Notes under the pieces: generated by a model | Told to the model about the DNA's origin: nothing | What the model saw: the letters and a program-made list of their open reading frames with translations, nothing else | Databases searched by the model: none | NCBI GenBank assembly: GCA_029204225.1 | Contig: CM055094.1 | Coordinates: forward strand, 30,933,427 to 30,997,426 | Length of the DNA: 64,000 nucleotides | Reading direction: 5' to 3' | Origin: Diphasiastrum complanatum | Lineage: Eukaryota; Streptophyta; Lycopodiopsida; Lycopodiales; Lycopodiaceae | Part shown: positions 1-11,310 of the stretch, piece after piece | Position numbering within the stretch: the first letter of the stretch is position 1 | Layout: each line of letters begins with the position of its first letter | Made by a program: the position numbers and the translations under genes

Positions 1-2237
1 CAAAGTAGGATCCTTCTCATCAACATCAAGAATGTTAGAACCATCTACTTTACCATCAATCAAGCTTGAAGACACCTTTGGAATGTTTCCCTCATCAAAA
101 ATGACATCTCTACCAACAATCACTTTGTTAGTAGAAGGAATGTAAACCTTGTAGGCTTTACTCACCTCACTATATCCAACAAAAATACCTCTTCTTGAAG
201 ATGGATCCTCCTTGGTCCTATCATCAAGAGTAATGTTGACATAGCATGTGCATCCAAAGGTTCTTAGAAAGTTGACACTTGGCCTCCTCTTGAATAGCAT
301 CTCAAAAGGTGTCCTTCCATCCAAAATAGCACTCGACCACCTATTGCATAAGAAATTGGCACACAACAAAGCTTGATCCCAAAATGGTTTGTCAAGATTA
401 GCACTTAACCTCATAGCTTTAGCACTTTCACATAAAGTCCTATTCTTCCTTTCAGCCACTCCATTTTGTTGTGGGGTCCTTGATGTTGTATACTCCCTCT
501 TGATCCCATGCTCATCACAAAAGGCCTTGAACTTGTTAGATATGTACTCACCACCATTGTCACCTCTCAAGCACTTGATCTTTGTGGAGAATTGGTTCTC
601 CCTTGCATTCTTGAACTTGACAGAGACATCATACACTTCATCCTTGCTCTTTAGTAGATAGATCCAACAAAATCTACTAAAATCATCAATGAATGTTACA
701 TACATCTTAGCTCCACTATTGCTAATTGTAGTAAATCCATGAATATCCGAATGTACAAGTTGAAAAGGCTTTGTAGATCTAGTATAAGGTAGTCTATGTG
801 ACTTAGGCAAAGCACAAGACTCACAAATATGCTTGTCATTACTTAAGGAACTTGGAAGACCAATCACAACCTTCTTCCTTGCCATTACCTCCAATGACTT
901 GAAGTTGAGGTGTCCCATCCTTTTGTGCCAAACCTCTTGAATAGAAATTTGCTCCCTTGCAACACATCCAACTTGGTTAGCAATAACACAAGCATCAAGT
1001 TTGAACAACTTCCCTTGCCTTTTACCTTTTCCAATCAAGACATCCTTCCTTTTGATCAAACAAGCATCTCCATCAAACTCCACCTTGAGGCCCTTACTTA
1101 GCATTTGACTCACACTAAGAAAATTCTTGGTAATAGATGGAATAGACAAGACATCCTCCAAATGAACATTCCTATTTGTAGAGAGAGAAACAGGAATTGT
1201 GCCAATCCCTTTGATTGCACACTCACCATCATTGGCCGTGTAGATCACCCTGTTGTCATCTCCATATGCCAACAAAGAAGTGAAGTACTCTTTGTGAAAG
1301 GTCATGTGTGAACTTGCTCCACTATCAATCCACCAAGGATCTAGATCTCCATCATTAGCAAGCATACATGAAGACATCACAAAAGCATCATCATTTGCAT
1401 CTTGCACATCCAAACCATCCTCATCAAGACTAAGATTACCTTGCTCGTCTCCTTGATCTCTCTTCTTCTTGTAGCACTCACTTGCAAAGTGTCCTTTGAT
1501 GCCACAATAGAAGAACTTGAGCTTTGATCTATCCTTCTTTTTGCCACTTGAAGAAGCATCCACTTGATCTTGCCCTTTAGACCACTTGCTTTTGGTTTTG
1601 CCCTTGAATTTGCCCTTTGTGAACATAGCATCGTCTTGAAGTGTCGATGTAGATCCACCTCTTGCTTGAAGCCTATATTCCTCATTGATCAAGATCTCTT
1701 GAAGATCCATCAAACTTGGCAAAGTCTTTTGAATAGCAATACTTTGAACAATGTTAGCATGAGCATCCAACAAGCCATTAAGAATCACTTGAATAAGCTC
1801 TCCTTCCTTAATGCTTTCATCTATGCAAGCTAACTCATCATTCAATGCTTTCATTCTCAAAATAAAAGTACTTGGACTCTCTTCATTCTTTTGCAAACAA
1901 GAAAAGATTTGCCTTCTTAGAGTCAACACTCTAGAAGTAGACTTGGATTCATAAAGCTTCTTCAATGAATTCCAAGCTTCCAAAGATGATGTGCACTTAC
2001 CAACTTCCTTGAGAAGTTCATTGGTAACATTCATCTCTATCATGTGTAGAGCCTTCTTTGCCCTCTTGTCATACCTCAATTGATCTTGTTGTGTTGCTGG
2101 TCTCTCCTCCAAACTACAACAATATCCAAAACATCATTCATCTCAAGAAGTGACTCCATCCTCACTTTCCATAATGAATAGTTACTTGAGGTAAGCCTAT
2201 CATTGGCTTCCAACATGACTCCAATTGAGGTTGCCAT
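1..2237 (-). CDS. Copia element A: gag, protease, integrase and start of the RT linker (partial)
   Basis: This is the 5' portion of a Ty1/copia gag-pol polyprotein, read leftwards and cut by the window edge. The start is the Met at 2237-2235 (MATSIGVMLEANDRLT), the same N-terminus as element B. After one frameshift near 2100 I followed the frame to position 1 without finding a stop. Domains in order are: UBN2-type gag; a basic GKFKGK stretch near 1600; a zinc knuckle near 1490; aspartic protease WWIDSGASSHMT near 1335-1305; the GAG-pre-integrase HKRMGHLNF region; and an integrase core with catalytic VHSDIHG, FIDDFSR and GDNGGEY (about 570-545) followed by QQNGVAERKNR. The knuckle reads KFFYCGIKGHFASEC, so its first cysteine is replaced by Phe. 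The polyprotein would package RNA, mature it and insert the cDNA. RT and RNase H would lie outside the window. Confidence 0.9.
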
Positions 2238-2828
2238 GTAGCAATGACCTGATCTTCTCTTTCAACCTGTTTCAATGCACAAAGCACTCCTTTGAACAAC
2301 AACAAATGCTTTCAAAAGAAATCACCAAGATTTGAAACTATCTCACAAATTCTCTTCTAGCACTTATCCAAGCAAATCAACACATAGAATCATGGAATCT
2401 TGAACAACCTATGATCTATCCTCAATCTAATGACTTTTGCCACTTCCTAAGATTGAAACACACTCAAATGAAATCTAGAAACCTCACTATCTAGAGATCC
2501 AATCAAAATTAGAGTTTTGACAAAATCACAAAAAATTGACTAATTCAAATCTACATGCAAATGTTGAAAATTTGATATGCAATCTATAAGCCACCACTTA
2601 GGCTGATCCAATGATCCAAAAATCTAGTATGTGAATTCAAAAATTGGAATTGAACAAGTATGCTGACCTATTTAGTGTTTTGATCTACAAAAGATCCAAT
2701 CTACAAAAGCAAAAAACTCGATTTTGATGTAGAATCCTCTCTAGCATGCTCTAGACTTGATATCTTCACCAAATCATTGAAAGATCTAATTTTCTCCTTC
2801 ATAACCTGAAACACAAGCTCTGATCCCA

Positions 2829-3478
2829 TGTGAAAGATTTCAGATCCTTAAGATCCAATCTACTTGAATGATCTTTGGATAGAAAGAGAAATACACTACC
2901 AATCTCACCAATGTAAGAAAATCAGCATCTACACACAAATTGAGATGCAAACACCAATCATAACTTGATCAAACTTGAATGAAATGATTATGTACTGTTG
3001 CTGTCCGTACAAAACCAGCAAGATATTCTATTTCACATGTGTGGATCCAAAAATAGCAAATATAGATCATTCTACACATACAATTGCAAGCAATCACCAA
3101 GACAGTGCACCAATGGATAGTAGAACTCAAGAGAACCATGTATAAGCATGAAATGAGATAGAGAAGAGAGAAGATTTCTCTCTCCACGAGTTACATCCTT
3201 TTATAACAGGTCCAAACCCTATTTGGCCACTTGACTTTCCCACCAAAATGCTAACCCTACTAATTTTGGGTCTAGATTCAATGTACCCAACTATTCAAAC
3301 CGAATCTACTCAAACTCGCATTCTAACTTTCCCACACTTTCAAAAAGTGTTTATTCAGATGAAATTTAGACTAATGAGATTTGAAAGTTCAACCTCTAAG
3401 TCTAAAACAAGTTTTGGCCTCAATATGCTAAATATGGAAATATAGCAAAATGTAATGAAACTAGTTGAATCTTTCACA
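2829..3478 (-). repeat. 5' LTR of copia element A, with adjacent primer site
   Basis: The 650-bp LTR starts TGTGAAAG and ends CTTTCACA on the plus strand, a perfect 8-bp terminal inverted repeat. Directly beside it at 2817-2828, on the minus strand, is TGGGATCAGAGC, an initiator-Met tRNA primer site with one change from the usual TGGTATCAGAGC. The LTR is clearly related to the LTRs of element B (40459-41112 and 45088-45741). Between primer site and gag (2238-2816) lies an AT-rich untranslated leader. The second LTR is outside the window, so the target duplication cannot be checked. Confidence 0.85.
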
Positions 3479-3507
3479 TGGCTCACCCTACTGGGGATGT
3501 CAGACAT

Positions 3508-4230
3508 GTATTAGATCTTTCAGATCTGAAAGAGGCGAGTTAAAATATCCAAAATTGAAGCCTGTAGGCCAAAATAGTAAATTTTGGATTTTTTTTGTTT
3601 TTGGCCAATCCTGTGGGTATCTTGGTTCTCCTAACTCAAATTATCTTCTTCACAATTGAGGATGCCACCTACAAATAGGTGAACCAAGACCTAGAGGGAA
3701 CAATGAGATATGACACTCACAAAAAGTCTATCAGATTGGGGATCCAAAAAGTGCAAAAATCAAGATTTTCACACTTTTCAATGCAACATGATGGGTACTT
3801 GGGCTCTTGGATCGCCCTCTAGACAGTGTACTAACTCAATGAGATCTATCAATGGTGAAGGAGATGAGCCAACATATCCAAAATTGAAGCATGTGGGCCA
3901 AAAATAGTAAATATTGGATTTTTTGACTTTCTGGCTAATTCTTTGGGTTCTTGGCTCTCTTGACTCAAGTTAAGCTCTTCTTGAGTGGAAAATGCAACTT
4001 GCAATTAGGAGAACCAAGAGCTTGAGAGAGTAGTGAGATATGACACTTTGGGATTTATCAATTCTTGAATCCCAGTTGGCAAGCTATTTAGTGCCAAAAT
4101 CAGGATTTTTACACTTTTCAATGTAGCATGATGAGTACTTGGGCTCTCGGCTTGCCCTCTGGCAGTGTACTAACTCAATGAGATCTATCAATGGTGAAAG
4201 AGGCGAACCAAGATGGGTTTTTACTGAGGC
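3508..4230. repeat. Tandem repeat, period about 342 bp, just over two copies
   Basis: Diverged direct repeats are visible by eye. The phrase TACTTGGGCTCT recurs at about 3793 and 4135, TATCCAAAATTGAAG at about 3548 and 3878, TGAGATATGACACT at about 3704 and 4034, and ACACTTTTCAATG at about 3771 and 4113. Spacing is near 330-342 bp. The first unit is partial and more diverged. The short ORFs here are not conserved between the units, so I read this as non-coding satellite-like DNA. It abuts the outer edge of the element A LTR. Confidence 0.75.
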
Positions 4231-6640
4231 TATAGAGGTAAGTTTCTCAAAAACTTTGGAGTCAGATATCTCGGGAATGATGCAAGCTCTTGTCTCGCCC
4301 TTTCGAAACAGTCTTCAGCAAGTAATTGTCTCTCTAATTTGAGCTAGGCAAACCAGGCTGAGTGGATTTGGAGCTTTGGGAAATCAAAACAGGTCCATGG
4401 TATTTTTTTCTAAGTAAAATCTTCAGATCTTACTATTCTGGCTCGTCCCTCTGGTAGATGGTAGTTCAAAGTCTGTTTTATCTTCAGTTAAGAGGGCAAG
4501 GCAAGTTGACAAGATTTAGGCCTCCAAACATCAGTTGGGGATTCAAGACCATGTTTGGCAGTTTTGTGAAGCTGCCACAGTCAGATTTGGGGAGGCAAAT
4601 TCATGATGGTTTAAAATTTAGTTTCAAGGTTGTTTTTTGCACTGTCTTGTGGGGGAATGATAGTTTCATGATAGTTCCTCACATACATATGCTCAAAAAC
4701 CCAAACCACAAGCATAATAGTCGTAAAAAAATTTGCAAAGTAACCACTAAAAACCAGTGACTAGTCCCTACTTCCCGTTTGTAGCACGAGAAGTAGGGCT
4801 TGAACCTAGGAGCCTTCAAGATGCATGCAAAACAAAAGGGTTAATACTATTTCTACTTGCAAGCAAGATGCCTTGAACACACAACTAAAACCAAATAGTA
4901 CTAACTTTAAAACCAAAACCACACTAACTCTAACACACTCTTCCACACCTTCTCCTCTCTCTCTCTCTCTCTCTACTCACTCACACACTCTTCCACAACT
5001 CTTAAAAAGCTCCACTAAATTAGAAACACATAATGATTCAGCACATATGATAACATGCGCTGAAATAGCAAGAACTTAGGAACAAAAGCAATAAGCCTAA
5101 AGCCACACTATAATTAGCCACGCACCAAAATTAGCACAAGTGGACCCAAAATGGTAGCACTTAGCTCTCTTGCATTAAGGATAGAAATTACATAGAAAGG
5201 GCTTCTCTTTATAGAAGCTTGTGGAGTGTCCTTTCCACACTTACTTATGGGACTAGGAATTTCAAGTCTCAATATACAATGCAAGTTTTTTTTAGAATCT
5301 TGACATTGACTTTTGCATACTTTTTTAAGTCTAAGTTTAAACCTTGAGACTTGCAAAAATTGGTTTCATGTCCCCTAGTGGCTAATGGCACCACAAGTTG
5401 GACTTATGCACACAGGGTGCCATACTTTGGGCCTAACGCAACTTATCTACTGACGGCTCTTCAAGATGGGCTTATATGTCTAGGATGCCATGCTTGGGCC
5501 ATTAATTACACAAAATTGATATTTACATTAGCTTCTTCCCTATAAGGTATTATTTTCCTCAGTTCTCTCAAGCTCCATTGAAATGCCCCTTAGGCCTTGT
5601 ATTCCAGCCCCCACATCCTTAATCCTCTACTAATGCTGAATTTTCTTTCTGATCATAAACATATGCATAGAACCTGATCCTGTCAATTGAGCAACCTAAC
5701 ACTTTTACTCAACCAACCGAAAACACTATCACTTATAACAGATATTGATTCATCAACATTTCCACAATGAGTGGAACATGGCAAGTAGAAAATCAACAAA
5801 CTAATCCTAAACATTCAGTATTACAACTCCGACCTATCATTTTGGTTTACTCAGATAAGATCTACTCAACTATCATACTTCTTACGAGTTCACTATTCAC
5901 AAAGGATTTATATTCTCATACTTATGCAGCATGTAGTTTCTCACTCTCATTCACAATTTATATTGATTAGCCACTATATATCACAAGTACTTGACACACA
6001 ACTATATGCAGCAAATAGTATGCAGAATTGATAAGAAGTATTCCAAGGGAGTCTCATTGCAATGAAAATAACTTCCTACAGAAATCCATGCATCAAATGT
6101 GCATACACTCAACAAGTCCTCCAATCACTAGTCTGACCATCAACATATCGAATCGACTATTCTTCTCTGGATTGCCCGATCCTGTTCCGTTGTCTTATTA
6201 CTAGACTGTTCGTTCTCTACACATTCATACACTGCTCATCATCAACTCCGCTCTGTTCTCCAGCTAGCTCACTCACTCACCAACTCTCGCTCACTCCGTC
6301 CTTCTCCTCTTTTCTATCTCTTCTCTCGTTTACCCGCCATTGAGTTTCTTGGCTATCGCTTTCTGCAAATGAATATCATATTTAGCTTTTCTCAGGTCAC
6401 ATTCAACTAGCTCTTATGTAACTAACTAGTTGTCCTCAACTCATGGTCTTACACAACAAGATGCCATGGTTGGGTCCTTAACTTACAAGTTTAGTTACTC
6501 TAGATTTCGAATCAAATGACACTAGAAATATTCTTTTGGCTGATTGTGAGATTTGTAGAGAATCTACCAACAACCACCCATTCTCCCCATAACCCAAGGC
6601 TTAGTAGTGCAAAATACAACCAGTTGCCCAATAGCTGAAC
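4231..6640. other. No supportable gene; short (CT)n tract and AT-rich intergenic DNA
   Basis: Only short unrelated ORFs occur, with no domain I recognise. There is a (CT)n run at about 4958-4975 and a pyrimidine-rich stretch near 6240-6340. Two loosely similar phrases containing GATGCCATG near 5482 and 6460 hint at old repeat sequence. A match to a tRNA B box near 4793-4813 (minus strand) is discussed under rejected items. Confidence 0.5.
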
Positions 6641-7015
6641 ATGGTCGAAGTGACCAAAGAACCCTACTACACTGAGGAGGAAGCATCAGATTCAGTTCCA
6701 GTGCATTTCATCGACAGAGCGAATGGCGACTTAATACCGATCTATGCTAACCAGCTTAGAGGTACTAAATTCAGAGCTCCTATTAAATGTTATGGATGTC
6801 GAGAGAACCATAGAATTGTCGAGTGCCCTAACAAGCCACAAGGCAATTTTGTACCATTATGTCACAATTGCAAGTACGGACACCCATATCTAGTGTGTCC
6901 AATGAGGAAGCAGAAGCAAGGAGAGGTCTCTGCCCCGCTACACCTAATGAGTGTGGTAGGAGAACCCAAGGCATGTATGATGCCAATTTTAAAAAAAACT
7001 AGAACCCGAAAATGA
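6641..7015 (+). CDS. Small zinc-knuckle ORF, gag-like fragment
   Basis: This 124-codon ORF starts at ATG 6641. Its middle third holds two Cys-His clusters, CYGCRENHRIVEC and CHNCKYGHPYLVC, each spaced C-x2-C-x3-H-x4-C. That is one residue shorter than the standard retroviral knuckle C-x2-C-x4-H-x4-C. The N-terminus is acidic (TEEEASDS) and the C-terminus basic. Such pairs of knuckles normally bind nucleic acid in gag proteins, so I infer a retrotransposon gag fragment, but no protease or polymerase motif follows and I cannot assign a family. A host zinc-knuckle protein fragment is the alternative. Confidence 0.45.
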   Translation: MVEVTKEPYYTEEEASDSVPVHFIDRANGDLIPIYANQLRGTKFRAPIKCYGCRENHRIVECPNKPQGNFVPLCHNCKYGHPYLVCPMRKQKQGEVSAPLHLMSVVGEPKACMMPILKKTRTRK

Positions 7016-7205
7016 AAAAAGAAAGAACAAACTAAATATGCCACTACCAGTCCTGCTAGTGGATCATCCGGTTCTCTTTATGAAGGTGAATACCCGAACC
7101 CCATACTTGAGCAAGGTAATTTAAAATGCATGAAGGAGTGGGTGAAAGAAGCCCAAGCTCTAGATCAAGCTAGAGAGACAACCCAAGAGCAACCCAAAAG
7201 CAAGA

Positions 7206-7275
7206 CCTATGGGCTCTGATACCAATCTGTGGGATCAGATGGAATGTGAATTATTAGCTCTGATACCACTTGGTT
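7206..7275 (-). other. Two primer-site-like TGGTATCAGAGC motifs
   Basis: On the minus strand TGGTATCAGAGCCC (about 7213-7226) and TGGTATCAGAGC (about 7259-7270) occur 46 bp apart. Both match the initiator-Met tRNA primer site used by the copia elements in this window. Their orientation predicts a minus-strand element with its 5' LTR to the right. No matching gag is visible to the left, so this may be the remnant of a truncated element. Confidence 0.5.
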
Positions 7276-8518
7276 GACGTTTTGATTGATGTCAACTGAA
7301 GAATCAAAGAATTCTTGATAGTAGGATTATGGATTACTTAGAGAATTGATTATGAACTGTTGAATCAGATTATCAACGTAAGAGTCCTAGATTGCCGTGA
7401 AAGAGACATTGCAAAGACGATTAGGCGTCTGAGACAGCCATGCAATCCTCTAGTACTGATAAGCTGGTATGAAGAGAATGTAGAATCAATTTAGGCGTCA
7501 AAGACAGCCATACAATTATCTGATAACAATGTTTGTGTAAGAGGAGTGAGAGTTATCATTCAACAAGAATGCAGAAAGAGTGTAGAAAAATAGCAAATAT
7601 GTATAATAAGTTGTAAATCCAATGATCAGATCACAATACAATCGTGCTGATAAGCGCGTGATCCTACTTACAGGTTCAAAACAATTGCTAACATTTCGAA
7701 TATCTCTCTCTCTTTCTATGATCACTAACTCTAAGGAGTCAGCTACTATAAGACCCATTCTGGTCGTTTGATCTCTGTCTGATGACTTATGATAACTTGT
7801 GACACTCTATTCCATCTTCAATTGCTCATTTACATTTATAGCAACTAGAAGATCTTGCATTATTCAACTTTACATTTACAAGATTATTAACAATTGCTAA
7901 ACTGATCAATAGATCGGTTTATTGTTGGAGCGTGAAGACGTTATGATCTAGTATCTGGAATGCCTTGTAAATTCGCAGATGGACGACATGATAGTCCTTC
8001 ATTTTTTGGCATTTGCCTTTAGTTAAGGGCAACCTTCGGCATTGTAGGACACCTTCGACATTTTTAGGGCACCTTTGGCATTGTAGGATTCCTTCGGCAT
8101 TTGTAGGACACCTTCGGCATTTTTAAGGCACCTTCGCAATTTCAAAGGCAAGTGTCAAATTTTTTTTTTGCCTATCATAAACTGCGTGTTAAAATGTAGT
8201 GTTACGTTTTTCACTAATTGTCGCCTGTCAGAAACTATATGTAAAATGCAGTGTCACATTTTAAAAAGTGTCGCTTTTTTGGAAGTGCCTAAATGACCCA
8301 AAAAACAACTTGGATAAGTGTCGCTAAACTCTTAGTGGCAAATTAAGAAGAAAAGAAACGACAATGTTGGGTATCGAGTTTTTTGCCTATGAAAAACCTG
8401 AGTAAAAATGCAAACTATGGCGACAATTAGTTCAAATATGTAGATTGTTGGAAAACAGTTCATTTTTTGCAGGAAGAAGGGCTGTTGGGATGAGTAGGAG
8501 TTAGATTAAATTCCAACA
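7276..8518 (-). repeat. LTR-like region bordering copia fragment L (3' LTR, left limit uncertain)
   Basis: On the minus strand, a purine tract CTTAAGGGGGAG directly precedes TGTTGGAATTTAATC. This is the usual polypurine tract followed by an LTR start, at 8518, just after the RNase H reading frame of element L ends. I therefore read sequence leftwards from 8518 as the 3' LTR of L. Its left limit may be at the primer-site-like motif near 7270, but no second copy is present to prove the boundary. The stretch includes a minisatellite at 8031-8151. Confidence 0.45.
8031..8151. repeat. Minisatellite, about 20-bp unit, about six copies
   Basis: Degenerate copies of a unit like CACCTTCGGCATTTTTAGGA follow each other. 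Visible variants include CTTCGGCATTGTAGGACAC, CTTCGACATTTTTAGGGCAC, CTTTGGCATTGTAGGATTC and CTTCGGCATTTTTAAGGCAC. The block is non-coding. Confidence 0.75.
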
Positions 8519-8537
8519 CTCCCCCTTAAGCTAACTG

Positions 8538-10280
8538 CTATGAATCTAATCTACAATTGAGATTTATCATTTTTACTAAAGTAGAATGTTTATCTCTAGA
8601 CAATGGCTTTGTCAAAATATCAGCCAACAGACTGTCTATATGACAATAACTTAGTACAACATCTAGGTTCTGAACTTTCTCTCTAAGAAAATGGAACTGA
8701 ATTTCTATGTGTTTAGTTTTAGCATGAGTAAGTGGGTTTAGAAATAGAGCTATGCAACTCTGATTGTCACATTGGAGTATTGTTGGACTGATCTGTGGGA
8801 ATTGCAGATCTTGCAGCAGCCTCCTTAGCCAAATGATCTCCTTTATTGCTGATGTAGCTGCAACGTATTCGGATTCTATAGAGGACAACGAAATGTATTT
8901 CTGCTTTCTCTTGTTCCATGAAATGGGTCCTCCTGCAATGAAACAAATATAACTTGATGTGGATTTTCTGGTATCCACGTCTTCTGCCCAATTGGAATCT
9001 GAATAGGTAGTCAGTGTGAGTGCAGCTTCTGTGTTGCCGTTGTAACTCAAGGCATAGTACTTTGAGGCTTGAATGTACTTCAAAACTCTTTGCAGGGCTT
9101 TCCAGTGTTGTAGGCCTGGATTGGACATGAATTGTGATAGTGTGCTCACAACATATGCAAGATCAGGTCGTGTGCAGATCATAGAGTACATGATAGAACC
9201 TATGACTGACTGATAGGGGTGCTTGCACATCTCTTACTGATCTGCCTTCGTTCTGGGGCACATGTCTTTGAATAGCTTGCATCCTGGATCCATAGGAGTC
9301 TCTATGAGTTTGCAATCCTCCATGCCGTATCTGCGAAGTACATTGATTAGGTAAGATTGTTGGCTTATGGTGATCCTTCTGCTCGTGCGATCTTTGTTGG
9401 TCTCCATACCAAGAAGGTAATGGACTGGGTCTAAATCAGTCATCTCGAACTTTGATGAGAGTAAGGATTTAGTATCCTGTAACAACTGATTTGAATTGCT
9501 GATAATTAAGGAATCATCAACGTATACATAGCTTGACCCTTTACATTTTTGATACACATTCGAATATGCGGAACATGAGGTAAAGTCGTGCTGCAACAAA
9601 AAACGATTTATTCTATCGTACCAGGCCCTCGGTGCTTGCTTCAAACTATATAATGCCTTGTGCAATTTACATACTAGATGCTCCTTGCCTTGAAGGACGT
9701 AACCTTCTGGTTGATAAATGAACACATCTTCTTGTATATATCCATGTAGGAATACCGTTTGGACGTCCATCTGGTGAATGTCCAGATCTTCTACAGCAGC
9801 TATAGCCAATAAGATATGAATAGAATGATGCTTTACCACTGGAATAAAGGTCTCACTGTAGTCTATCCCATATGCTTGTTCAAATCCTTTAACCACCAGT
9901 CTAGCTTTCCATTTGGATATTGATCCATCTAGTTTAAGCTTTAGCTTGAAGATCCATTTGGAGTCAATTGGTTTTACACCTGTAGGAGGATTGACAAGAC
10001 CCATCTCCTCTTCCATGGCCTTCAACCAAATGTCATTATCCTTCACTTCAACATAAGTCGAAGGTTCTTTGCTTTGAATAATGCTAGATAAGAGAGCATA
10101 ATTTGCTTCATACCTTTCAAGTTGTGTCTTCTCTTTTGTTGATCTTTGTAGCTCTCCTTGGCTAGACGATCCTAGAAAGTCATCCATGTCGCAGCTCTCC
10201 ATCAATTTCTCAAACCACTTAGGAAGCTTCATGTCAGGTGATCGGCTTCCTGGTGAAAATGTTGTAGAACAAATGATCAA
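8538..10280 (-). pseudogene. Copia fragment L: RT linker, reverse transcriptase and RNase H
   Basis: Two nearly contiguous minus-strand reading frames (10280-9234 and 9230-8538) are separated by a stop codon. The first carries the copia RT: KWIFKLKLKLDGS, KARLVVKGFEQAYGIDYSET, the LDIHQMDVQTVFLHG region with the catalytic Asp, LKQAPRAWYDR, and the active-site motif YVDD near 9520. The second carries SVIGSIMY, the RNase H stretch TYSDSNWAEDVDTRKSTS, and the C-terminal ADILTKPLSRDKH. A few bases downstream comes the purine tract and the probable 3' LTR. Gag, protease and integrase are absent: at about 10280 the sequence switches to plus-strand fragment N. The enzyme would copy element RNA into cDNA in virus-like particles, but this copy is truncated. 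Confidence 0.88.
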
Positions 10281-10284
10281 ACAG

Positions 10285-11310
10285 ATCTTGATTCTACTAA
10301 CAAAGCCATAGAGGAGAAGCTAGTAGCTACTCCTGGCAAAGAACTTCGAGAATGGAGTTTAAAAAATGAAAAAGTTATATCAATTACTGTGTTTTCAGTG
10401 CATGACAATATAATGCTAGATCTTACATCAATTTCGAACACAAAGGATTTATAGGAAGAATTGCAAACCAAGAATGAGACTCGATCTTGTAATCAGATCA
10501 TGTTCTTGGAAGACCAATTAATTTATCTACAGTGGGACGACAAAGACCTGAACACATTCGTGCGAAAGATTAAAGATCTATTTACTTGTTTGCAAAATTC
10601 TGGTGCAGAAAATACAATTAAAAAGAAAAAACAGCTTAGTTATTTTATTCGAGCCCTACCTAGGTCATTCCACATAGCTCAAACCTTATTGGCGAAAGAT
10701 GTGACAATGACACTTCAAAAGGCAATAGACGGAGTTAAAGAGAAAGTAGAAGCTCGTGAATGCTATGACGACAATGGTGATTCCGAAAATGCTCTATTTA
10801 CTCAGAAGAATAAATCTTCTAAGAAGTCTAAGTTTAAGAGGGAGTCGTCTAAAAGAATGAGTCTAAGACAAATGATCAACAATCTAGTAAACAATAGAAG
10901 AATTTTTGTGATAAAAACAGATGCAGAAGATCAGGTCACACAGAAGAGAAGTGTTGGTTAAATCCAAAGATTGAATGCATTCATTGTCATAAATAGGGTC
11001 ATGTAGTAGTAGACTGTTATCAAAATCCCAGAAACAAAAAGGAGCAAAATCGAAGTGAACTTTCAGATTCAAATTGTGTCGAAGACAAAGCAGAATGCCC
11101 CATAGCAATAGAAGACAGGACAACAAGGAATTCAGCAGCTAATGTTAGTGCTTATGTTGTTCATCTGATTCAATTCGAGAAGTAGTACTTGATTCGGGAG
11201 CCACATCACACTTTGTTTCCTCGAAAGAAATTTTGTCTGAGTACAAGAAGATGAACTATTCGAGATTTATAATACTTGGAGATGGTTCTATAAGAGCCTT
11301 CCAATGCATT
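10285..11310 (+). pseudogene. Copia fragment N: gag, zinc knuckle and protease
   Basis: Plus-strand remnant beginning inside gag. After a stop near 10452 the frame 10461-10961 reads MFLEDQLIYLQW and LSYFIRALPRSFHIAQTLL, typical of copia gag, with a Lys/Ser-rich tail. A frameshift follows. In the next frame two Cys-His clusters appear (CRRSGHTEEKC, then CIHCHK-GHVVVDC with a stop inside, 10950-11030). Next comes a protease motif LDSGATSHFVSS near 11190-11225 and GDGSIRAFQC. The sequence then changes abruptly at about 11310 to minus-strand copia O. Both ends are internal truncations, with no LTR. Confidence 0.75.

Noticed and set aside
389-1311. Plus-strand ORFs within element A
   Set aside because: They are shadows of the well-supported minus-strand integrase and protease coding.
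4780-4900. tRNA-derived SINE or tRNA-like sequence on the minus strand
   Set aside because: GGTTCAAGCCC near 4800 resembles a Pol III B box, but I find no convincing A box at the right distance, no cloverleaf and no target duplication.
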